From Gonatopus flavifemur (Eukaryota; Arthropoda; Insecta; Hymenoptera; Dryinidae), in assembly GCA_018340375.1 (NCBI GenBank), contig JAFFJZ010000006.1:10062001-10126000 (forward strand): a DNA stretch of 64,000 nucleotides, written 5' to 3'. The notes beneath the pieces were generated by a model that saw only the letters and a list, made by a program, of their open reading frames with translations, had not been told where the DNA came from and searched no databases. Both the position numbers and the translations under genes were made by a program. Every line of letters begins with the position of its first letter. Within the stretch, counting starts at the first letter, position 1. Of this stretch, positions 49,626-59,446 are shown piece after piece.

Positions 49626-52546
49626 AATATAATAAATCAAGTCCATAAAATGATATGATAAGCGAATTCACAATGTATTAAAGTATTCGAGAGGATGGAG
49701 ATATATAGAAGCGCATTTTGCATAATCTTCTTAGAACTACATTCCCTACACGCGTGTAGTTCGATCGTACCAAAAGATTTATAATGTAAGAGATTCTTGA
49801 GGAACTGTGATATTTTAATTAACCAGTTACACATCCATACATAACCTAAAGCGGTTAGATATCTCTATCTAAATCATTTTATCACTTTATAAATCTTGAA
49901 TACAGTTCTAGTCTAAAACCAGCTTTTGATAAGTAAATAAAGTTTCCAAAGCAAGCGCATTAGTTTATTCTGTGATCGAAAACGTGTAGGTTAAAAAAAT
50001 ATTACGAAATTTCATGATTTTACCGTAGAAACTGGAACCGGAAAACGAGCAAGAAACGAGACTCGTCGTGTGTTTGCAGGAGAAAAGATGAGAAAGAAGA
50101 AGAAGTAGTAGTCGAGCTTTTGAGGATAAGTAGGAGAGAAGTCTGAATACCCAAAAGCTCCGTAGGTATAAAGACGCGGGCACGTTGATGTAAAACAACA
50201 CTGTTCCACTGAAAGCCGATAGCCTCATTTTCTTTTCCAGCTTTCTCGTCTTTTTCCAAGCACGAGCAGATCTTGAGATTCCTAGGGGATTCCACATACG
50301 CGAGAAGAAAAAGTGAGAAAAGCTAAGAGACTGACGTTTCCATCGTACGTGACGTTATTTGTATTGGTCAACGTGAATGAGAGTTTACATAGATGCACAA
50401 ATACGCGAACGCGCTTATGTACACGGTTGTACTCTGAGACTTTCAACCTGTCCATTCTCACAGACGATGTCCGTCTCTATGGGGATAGACTCCCAGGATC
50501 GTATTCTATTTTCTTCTTCTCTTTAGATCATCTCAAATTTTATAATTCCCTCATTTACAGCCTACTGTATGAAAAAAAAAGAAATTCTCCAGTAATTTAC
50601 GCAGAGAGAAGAGGTGCGGAGGTTGATATACAAGTTCACGTCGATGAAGTTCTCTTTCTCTCATCTTTGTTTAAATGAGACATTTAATTAGAGGGAAGGG
50701 AAAATAAGATGTTATTTAAATCCCGGTCCCCGCATGCAAATGATCTCGCTTAAAGCGTATTTACGATTTTCACATCAGTTATATGGAAGAAGTCGGTCTG
50801 TAAGTCTGTATCTTTATGTCAGAGGGACAGCAGAGATACAGGTCTCCTCCACCTTCTTCCGAATGGTGTCGTTTCGTGTAGTTCCGCAATATGTCAGGCT
50901 CGTTAGAGCGGCATCCCCCGCCCGTTTCGTGGTATATGTATAGTACCCACAACTAAAAACAAAATCAACAACTTTGTATCGTGGTTTGTACGGTGTTTCT
51001 TTTATTTCTGAATCAACAACAGCGTTGGAGGGAGAAAAAAAGGAGGATAAATTCGAAGGAGGAGAAAAGGATTATTCCTGATACGTATTCGAGGAGATAT
51101 ATTTCATATATAACTGGAAGTTGCATTCGATCGTAGTTCACAAAGGTGAATAACAGGGGGAAAGAGAAGATGAATAGATGCATCATTCAAAAGTTAGACC
51201 ATTCATCCTGTCGACCCAATCTCGGCCACTGATCCAGTTTAGCTCCGTGGTTATCGCTTTTCAAGAATCTATGCCATTTATATACTCGATAAAGGATCCG
51301 TATGTGTATACGAATGCTATATATGTACATAGGTATATCAGAATCCAGACGGATGTAAGACCCCTCACCGAGATGTATTTCAGAAATCTATCATCCACAG
51401 TGTATATTTTCGACGAACATCTTTGGAGAACAATGATCATTGATGCGCGAAAAATATCAAGTTCCATTCATTTCTTTGACCCTCTTCAACGATTTTCCAG
51501 ACACCTGAGGTATACGTGTATATGGGTTAAAACGAAAATCCGCGGATATTACATCGTGACGATGGAAAAATGCAAACGCTATGAAACTGTACAGAATTTT
51601 CTCCAAGCTTCTCGCTCCTCCATGACCGAGGGAGTATAAATCTTGTTCGTGTATCTCTAACCCTCTTCACCTTCCCACCCCCGATGATATCCAGCGAAAT
51701 GTTTCTCCGGCGTTCATGTTTCCTCGACTACCACCACCATCATCGTTGCGGGATAATGTTAAAAATTGCTTCTTCTCTCCTTTTTTTTTTTTGGACGAAA
51801 CTTTCATTCGAAGAACTTTTTTGGTAACGAAAGTTCAGATGTATGGGTGTATACACACAGAATGAACAGTCGTTTTTGTTTCAAGCATCATTGTTCGTGA
51901 GTAATGTACAATTTCGTTGTACGAACTTCCGAGGATGTTCTGTTACATTTCAATTTTTTGTGCTCTTGTTTTTCAAGGTAACATTTTATCCACTTGTCAC
52001 GGATTTTCGTTATTCATATGAATATCATAGACAGTTCTGAATTACTGATTTTTGTACATCACTCTAACAGCAAAATATCTCTGAAACGTTGTATAAACAT
52101 TTCAGAGACGATCACGTATCGACGATATTCTTTATAAATTACCAAGTCAATACCAAGTTGATAATAATTTCTCGTCGGATCTACAAGGAATAATCCCAGA
52201 ATAATCAAATGGAAGGATAATTTTTCAACCCCCATCTCTATTTTCATTTGATATAATTCAGTTCGATAAAAGTTTCATTTCGATTCGGGAACGCGTCGAT
52301 GGAAAGTTGAATCGAACAAGAATTCCTCCAAGGCGCAGCAACACTTTGAATTAATTTTCGAACCTCCCGGTCCCTCTCTTGACTCTTGAGTACCGAGGGA
52401 AAATGAAAAAGAGAAGACAGAGAGAGAAGAAAAAAGGCGCCCTCGAGATTATCTCGTAGCTGTCGATCGACAAAGAATTCTCCTCCAGCTTTTACAACGC
52501 GAGAGCTCACCGTGAAAAGAAGAAGAAGGAAGCCGTGCGCGGTATA

Positions 52547-52565
52547 ATCGATCGATCGATCGATC
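52547..52565. repeat. (ATCG)n tetranucleotide repeat
   Basis: Nearly five units; a self-complementary simple repeat. Confidence 0.9.
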
Positions 52566-52668
52566 TCCGAGGGAGATCTTTCGAAATGGCCATCGGCCAA
52601 CTTTGGTTCTCGTTTATAAAAGAGAGGAGAGACAGAAAGTGATTTGCGAAAAGAAACTGCTGCAGCGA

Positions 52669-52707
<39 letters not shown>
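52669..52707. repeat. (TAG)13 trinucleotide repeat
   Basis: Thirteen uninterrupted TAG units. Confidence 0.96.
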
Positions 52708-54435
52708 GGTAACAAACAACTAAGCTCAAACGATTCATCAGATAAGAGAAACAAATTTTTCACGGACAACAACAATAACCGATACACGCTCTATTAAGTT
52801 TCTTCTCTCCTTACTCTTTCAATGTATACCTCAGTCATTCCTTTTGAGATACAACACACGTGCGTTCATCGTCAAGTTCATCGTACTCCAACCGGCGCAT
52901 TTTATGCGAATAATTCTTATTAACACTGAAAATTGTATCTGCAAGGAAATTTGTATCGTAGTTATTTTATACGCATGGGAAAAAAAACCGAGACGCCAGA
53001 ACAACAAAGTACGTTAGGGTATTGAAAATAAAAGTGGAGAAAAAAAAACAAAGGAATCTTCTTATCTCGTCGGTGTATCGAGGTGACGTGCACGTTCTCG
53101 ATGCTCGATCCCTTATCGATCCGTCTCTCTTCTTCTGTGCTTGCAACAAGAGGAGTACCACCATCGATTCCGAATCGAAAATATATCGAGACCGCTGCAA
53201 GATCGTGACCGTTCGTAAAGAGACATGTCGAGTCATTACGCGTTATTATGTGGCCTCAGATTCAATTGATAACAAAATCAGATATCCCGATATGTTTGTA
53301 CAGGTCTTTATATCATCGACAGGATACTCTTGTCGAAATATTCAATAGCCAAACTTGAAATTGTTTCATAATTGAACAGATTTCTTATATGGGACACCGC
53401 ATTTTATTCGTTTGAATTGATTAGTTGATTGTGTTTGTCGGATCAACGAATACTAACCATCAAGTATATTAATGAATCATTCAAACGATAAATCTGCTTC
53501 TCGTACATAATAATGATCATTAAATACGTCGTGAAATCGTTCATTGGATAATTAATCGTGAAAGAAGAATCCGCTGAAAATCACTGGTAATATACCTAAC
53601 TTTAAGTATATAAATAGGTTATATAGCACGGGGAAGATTACCGAGCTCTCGCAAAGTTCATTTGAGATCTTCATTAACGGACAGGCGGCAGACAGACCAC
53701 TCGCGGAGAGTAATTATTTTATCGGATGGGTGCGGCTTTGGTAAATGTGCCCACGCGTTCGTTTGCTTTCTTCATGATATTTCCAACGCTTCATAGTCCG
53801 ACATGGCAGTCGATGAAACATTATCGATATTCGCTAACTTTCTCGTTTCTAATCGAATATTCGAAATTGGTTCATCGGTTTCCATTATTCAAAAATCTTT
53901 TGATGTTCCTTGCTCGAGGGTGAATCTTCTGGATGTGGAACCGATATGTGCTCTCGTCATCATCATGCATAATGAAGTACAGGTTGAAAAGTAAGTTAAT
54001 AGGAACTGCGTGAGGTTTGAGGAATGGGAGGTTAGCAATAAATTTGTCAGTCCACGACCTTGCCTAACTTAAGCCGGCTTCAACGGAGCCAGCATCTTCG
54101 AGCAAGCAGGCAGCCAACGAACCATAGCCATCCAACGTGTACCCATCTCTCCTCCCACCTATAGGATCCTAGCTAGAAAGGAATTTGGAAGTGAGAGGGA
54201 AAGAAAAAGCCTTGTCAGAGCCAGGAGAGGATTTGGCTGGAATCCAAGCCGCGCTTGCCCGATTCGTTCGTTATATTGTCTGGAAAATGGGTCGACTATA
54301 ATTGCACCCGCTTCTGCACTTTAGATTCCAATCTCTATCTTCTCTCAGCGCTTCTCTGTGCATCAGTCGCGTGCTGCTGCCTAGGTGCCTTGTTCTCCTG
54401 TGGTTCATACGCGCGCCGTGATTGTGAAGTAGAAT

Positions 54436-54461
54436 AAGAAGAAGAAGAAGAAGAAGAAGAA
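54436..54461. repeat. (AAG)n microsatellite
   Basis: Nearly nine AAG units. Confidence 0.92.
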
Positions 54462-54749
54462 TCCAACGACGGGATTGAAAAGGAACGAGGAAGCACCTTC
54501 TTCCGTTCTCTTCTCTCTCGTGCTTTTCCTCTTCTCTTCAGCATTGAATCGAATCTCTAAGAAGATTACATTTCGAGCTTATTCCATCCTTTACCGGATG
54601 AGGATATTTCCTCCAACCCCTCTCACCTCTCCGCCCTTTTTTCTCGCGTTAAAGAGAAAAATGTTGTCGCGGGTCAGGTTAGATTACATTATCCTGATCT
54701 ATATCAAACTCATTTTCATCCTAATGTAATTTCCTTTTTCTATTTTCAG

Positions 54750-54810
54750 GTACGTTCGGGATAAATTTTTCCTACAGTCTATCGTCCATCTATTATCCAT
54801 CCGAGGAACG
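54750..54810 (+). other. Candidate 61-nt internal exon
   Basis: It is preceded by a strong acceptor (pyrimidine-rich TTCCTTTTTCTATTTTCAG ending at 54749) and followed by a strong donor (GTGAGT at 54811). Two of the three frames are open across it; the first has TAA. The segment itself starts GTACGT, so the acceptor could instead act as a recursive splice site with no exon. I found no convincing partner exon: the nearest candidate first exon, ending at GTAAAT at 53741, joins out of frame. Only transcript data could confirm it. Confidence 0.25.
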
Positions 54811-55636
54811 GTGAGTTCAAATCGGTTCACATAAAAATACATTGAAACTCATTATCGATTGATAATCATAAAAATAACGAATAACGCATCGTCACGAGTA
54901 CAATAATACACCATCGCGATCGAATCATCATCGGAAGTCAATCCGATAACTTTTAATCATCCCGCTATGTGAACAAGATCCTCGTTTAATATCGATGCAC
55001 TCTTTTATCTCCTCCATTGCATCTTTTCATTCAATACAAACACGCGTCATCTTTCACAATGGAAATGGTATTTCATTTACCGCTATCTTCACAACATTAT
55101 TAATTTTTATACCTGTCATTTACGTTAAATTCATTAAAATGAATGAGCGATGATTAAACGATCTTTCGATTCGTTAATTCGAATACATTTGGTTGGTTAC
55201 GTTGGAGAATATATCGCGTTCTTGAGGAACCGTGGCAGAAGAATCATATGAATGATAAATAAACCGGTGCCAAAAATTTGGCATGTAACATCCTCATTTG
55301 CTTAAAAGCCTTGCCAATGTTTTAATGTATGCTACGAACCTGTGTATGCTCGAATAAACTTGCATGGGAATAGCAAAGCAACGCCCAGATGGAATTAAGA
55401 GGACTAGTAAAATCGTTTTACAGCGAGAATATACATACATGGTTTTATAATCTATCCGACATGAATCATATGACATCATTTTGAAGCGTATAACAAACGG
55501 AGAAGTAAAAAACTCTGCCAATTGGCACACGACTTCCTCGTTTCTAATCAATCAATTATGATTGAACTTTTGAAAAGATAGTTGAACAATGCAGATTGCT
55601 AAAGACTCTTTCTCCACTTTTCTCAACCGATTGTAA

Positions 55637-55850
55637 TGAAACTTATATGGGACCACTATGGGATCATGAATGAACCGTGGTATGGATTTCATTGCAATCG
55701 GATAACAGAAGGCAAGAACAATTTTTTATAACATGTTTCTTTTCCGTTTTCTTGTGAAGAGCAAGTTGAAACTTGTATGGGACCACTATCCACACTGCAT
55801 ATAACTGTGGTAAAAATTTCATAACGATCACATTCGCAATCCTGTTCACA
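55637..55850 (+). repeat. ~80-bp direct duplication beside the terminal foldback element
   Basis: Two copies 130 bp apart share TGAAACTTRTATGGGACCAC, then TGTGGTA/CGTGGTA and ATTTCATNRCRATC. This resembles a conserved stretch of a dispersed repeat, but I cannot name the family. Confidence 0.7.
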
Positions 55851-55874
55851 CATACACACACACACACACACACA
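55846..55874. repeat. (CA)n microsatellite
   Basis: CA run with one AT interruption, directly followed by the CACACTGAAAAAAAAG motif at 55885. Confidence 0.92.
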
Positions 55875-56141
55875 GACTCGAAACCACACTGAAAAAAAAG
55901 TACCTCACCGGAACCCTACAAGGCACTTGCAAGCGTCTAGTTTTTGGCTAGTTAAGCGTTACAAAACTCCCCTGGCGGAAACGTTACACCGTTTTGTTGG
56001 GTGTAAATGGGGTGTAAGTGTAAATTGAGTGTAAACTCGGTGGTATTTCGGTATCTTGGCGAATTTACACCCTGAAAACACGGTGTACTTGTAAATTGTT
56101 TACACCCAACAGTTACACCAAATCCACACTCAATTTTTACC

Positions 56142-56600
56142 CATCGTACACCAACAAGAAATCCAAGAAATGAAGAGTATATACCATAATTTCACCTTGT
56201 TTACACCGAGAAACATCCGTACTTGATGTCAATCGGAACATAGGTACACCAAATTCCCACTGAATTCACACCCATTTTACACTGAATCTCCACTGAGCGA
56301 ACACCAAACAGAAGATTCGGAAAGTAGGAAATATCCACCCAATTTCACCTGGTTCACGACAAAAGATCCGTGCAGATGATTTTAATCAAAACACAGGTAC
56401 ACCGAAATCCCACTGAATCAACACCCAATCCACACTCAATATCAACTCATCGTAGATCAACAAGAAATCGGAAAAATAAAGAGTATACACCATAATTCCA
56501 CTTTGTTTACATCGGAAAACATCTGTACTTGATGTGAATCGAAACATAGGTCACCGAATTCACACCGAAGTTACACTCACAGTATACCGAGAGCTATCTC
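56142..56600 (+). repeat. Three diverged ~152-bp tandem units in the left half of the foldback element
   Basis: ATCCGTACTTGATGT-like anchors occur at 56215, 56366 (more diverged) and 56521, spaced 151 and 155 bp. The CATCGTA..CAACAAGAAAT anchor recurs 306 bp apart (56142 and 56448). Confidence 0.72.
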
Positions 56601-56841
56601 ACCTGATTCACACCAAGAAACAACCTCCCGTATTTTGTGGTCGGATACCGGAACATCGAGTGTCCACTGAATTGGAACCGATACACCGGCTTTCCATTAA
56701 ATAACACTCAATTTTTACTGAAAGAAAAACGCCTGAACCCGTCTAACTCGGGGTACGCCGAGAAACCACCCAACGAATCCCCAGTCGGCATTCGATTGCA
56801 CCGAATTTCTACCGGATTCACACCGAATTTACACCCACAGT
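56582..56841 (-). repeat. Inverted copy of the 226-bp unit (left hairpin arm)
   Basis: Read on the minus strand it follows the order of the 56842-57066 unit: TGTAAATTYGGTGT, TAGAAATTCGGT, GGGGATTSGTTGGGTGGTTT, then GTTGTTTCTTGGTGT. It is more diverged than the two right-hand copies are from each other. Confidence 0.78.
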
Positions 56842-57292
56842 ACCGTGAGTGTAAATTTGGTGTGCATTCGATAGAAATTCGGTATATCCGTATTACAACT
56901 GGGGATTGGTTGGGTGGTTTTCTGGTGTACCCAGAGTGGCAAAGCTTTCGGTGTATTCTCAGTGAAAATAGAGTGTCAATTCAGTGGGAACTCGGTGTAT
57001 CGGTACCCAACCATAGAATGCTGGAGGTTGTTTCTTGGTGTAAATTGGGTGAGACTGCTCTTGGTGTACCGTGAGTGTAAATTTGGTGTACATTCGGTAG
57101 AAATTCGGTATATCCGTATTCCAACTGGGGATTGGTTGGGTGGTTTTCTGGTGTACCCAGAGTGGCAAAGCTTTCGGTGTATTCTCAGTGAAAATAGAGT
57201 GTCAATTCGGTGGGAACTCGGTGTATCGGTGCACAACAATAAAATGCTGGAGGTTGTTTCTTGGTGTCAATTGGGTGAGACTGCTCTCGGTG
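56842..57292 (+). repeat. 226-bp tandem duplication (right hairpin arm, two copies)
   Basis: TACCGTGAGTGTAAATTTGG begins at 56841 and near-identically at 57067, and the following ~226 bp match with only scattered substitutions. This is the youngest duplication in the element. Confidence 0.88.
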
Positions 57293-57379
57293 TACTTTGG
57301 GTGTAAAATATGGTGTAAAAAAATTCACAACTACACTAAAAAATCACGGTGTTTACACGGTGTAACATTTCCGCCAGGG

Positions 57380-59415
57380 TCGTCAATGACTAGCGCATTA
57401 AACCTATTAAACTATGGTTAACCTATTTTTCACCTTTCTCTTGGTTTCATTGAACAATCTAAAGATATTTATTCCCCAGTTACCATGAGAACCATAAAAA
57501 TGATGTATATTCTACCGTGGAGTGCGTTACTACGTGGAAAGGTAATTTTCACAACACTTATTTCTCTCAGTGCAAATTTGTTCTCTGAGTTCTGGGGAGT
57601 CGCTTGGTATAAGAGATTTTCGTTTCGTAGACGAAAAGAATTTTGGCCCCGGGAAACGATTACAAAGCTTCCCTCTAACGAGGAAGCAAAATTCTAATCA
57701 AATTCAAGACGAAACAAAGTCCAAGGCTGCACACCATCTGGAAATCCGATTTTGGTCTCTCGATTAAACTCTCTTTACATAATCTAAACGAATCATTATT
57801 TCGTATGTCTCACGATAAATTATTTCCCCTGAGTTTTGGAGGTTGGGTCTCGGGAGGTGAGATAGAAATAGAAGGGTGGTTGATTCTTCGTACTTTAACT
57901 ACGGCAATGGAGTCCCAGGATGCCAATGGATTCTCGCGAAGCAAATCGATATGGAATCAACTCGATATCCAAACCGAATACATAGCCTCGGGCTCAGAGT
58001 ATTTGTGTTCCCGTGAGCTTTAGAAAAACAGTTTGTACATACACACGCGCAAAAGTATGTACCGCCACGCGCCCCGGAGCGTTTTGGGTGGATTGTGGAC
58101 CTTGCTAATGGAGAATTTTTCGTTTTTTTCTCACCGAAGGAGGAATTGCTTTCGATTGCGAGGGAAAAATATTGACAATAATGATGACGGTTTCATTGAA
58201 AGCAAAAATACTTCTTTTTCTTCCATATTGACAGATGTTTGATTTTGAGCCTCTAGAAAAACTTGTTTTACAAAGTTGAATATGTTACGAAATATCGCAC
58301 ATATATCTCTTTCGACTTGAAAACTCAAAAACATAAATTCATCAGAAAATCTCGATACCAGATATCGAATGGATGTCGAAGACACGGGGAGGAATGAAAG
58401 ATTTCAAGTACAGAGTGAAATAAAAATACAGTAAAAGGGGGGGAGAAGCAGAGAATATTGCACGAAGCTTTTTCTCATTTGGAAGAGAGAGTTCGCTTCT
58501 TTGTTTGTTTTTTTTTCCTTTTCCCTCATAAATGGTGGTGCGCTTGGCTCATCGATCATCGATATCAAACCGTTATACATCGCGTAATGGTCCTGGAGTT
58601 TTATCGGATCATCTAAACGTACAAATATACGCGAGAAATAAATTCCTTTGGTGATACAGGGCGATACTCTTATGGACTTAATACCCTATACGTCTTCTTG
58701 TTAGAGGAAGGTAATTTGCCGTCCATTTATGGATGGCATAAATTTTTTAAGGGAATTGCTCGGCCAAACTCGTACCGTTTGCCGAGAATTTAACCATTCT
58801 TTCCTCCCCCTCGTGTATATAAATTCCACGTGATATTTCTGTAACACGTAACTTGATTTCCTTCGCTTTGTACTTGAACGTAATATTCCAAAAGAAAAGT
58901 TTCCTCATATAATTATGAAAATTCATTCCATATGGAATATTGAACATTCAGAATTGGTTCCCTCCTCGAAAAAGGCAGGAGAAAGAGGGAAAAAACGGAG
59001 GGATCACCGAAGGAGAGAAGAGGAATAGCGAAAATTTCAGCTCAATTTAACTTTTATTCTCTTCGATATCCTATGGACGAAAAAGGAAGAGAAAAGAATC
59101 ATTTTTTTTTGCCCTTTATATTCATTGAAACCCACAAATTGTTCTCTCAAACTATATTCCTCGCTATCTTCCACCCATCTTTCTACGTGCAATTAAATTT
59201 TCTGGAGCGCAAGTTTCCGGTTTGCCTCGAGCGTCATCGCGAACAGGATAACTAACGGAGTAAAGTTATTGGCGCGAATCTCCGTTCCAAAATGATATCA
59301 AAATGGTTTAAGGCTATCCACAGGTGACCAATTTATAAATATATACACACATCGTACTGTTGCGGTCAATTACGGTGTGTACAATAATAATGGAGTTTCG
59401 CTGTTCATTGAGATG

Positions 59416-59446
<31 letters not shown>

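Larger units (their letters stand above)
42421..55636. other. Non-coding stretch with microsatellites, no certain gene
   Basis: No recognised protein family is encoded. The longest frames (51178-51639 plus, 153 codons; 52244-52738 minus, 164 codons) show no domain I know, and the second includes the TAG repeat read as poly-Thr. A candidate short exon lies at 54750-54810. A (AGCTTCG)n-like heptamer cluster lies at about 49304-49332, and AACG words at 42756-42787. Confidence 0.65.
55970..57379. mobile_element. 1.41-kb foldback element with ~23-bp terminal inverted repeats, GGTGTAAATTTACACC words
   Basis: The left end CCCTGGCGGAAACGTTACAC and the right end, on the opposite strand, CCCTGGCGGAAATGTTACAC match for about 23 bases with one difference. 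The interior is almost entirely degenerate GGTGTAAATT/AATTTACACC words. A large hairpin is centred near 56842: 56582-56841 is the inverted counterpart of the 226-bp unit that follows, which is itself tandemly duplicated. No transposase is encoded; the open frames of 130-145 codons across the duplicated units are translations of the repeat. No clear target-site duplication is visible, so the superfamily is undetermined. Confidence 0.82.

Noticed and set aside
51178..51639. 153-codon plus-strand open frame
   Set aside because: No domain or motif I recognise, no splice or promoter context, and an overlapping frame on the other strand; length is within chance expectation for 64 kb.
52244..52738. 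164-codon minus-strand open frame
   Set aside because: Includes the (TAG)13 repeat read as poly-Thr, with low-complexity Ser/Leu/Arg sequence otherwise.
56637..57306. 145- and 130-codon frames with repeated YTECTPNLH-like peptides
   Set aside because: They lie wholly inside the foldback element, and the repetition is that of its 226-bp DNA unit; there is no sign of selection on a protein.
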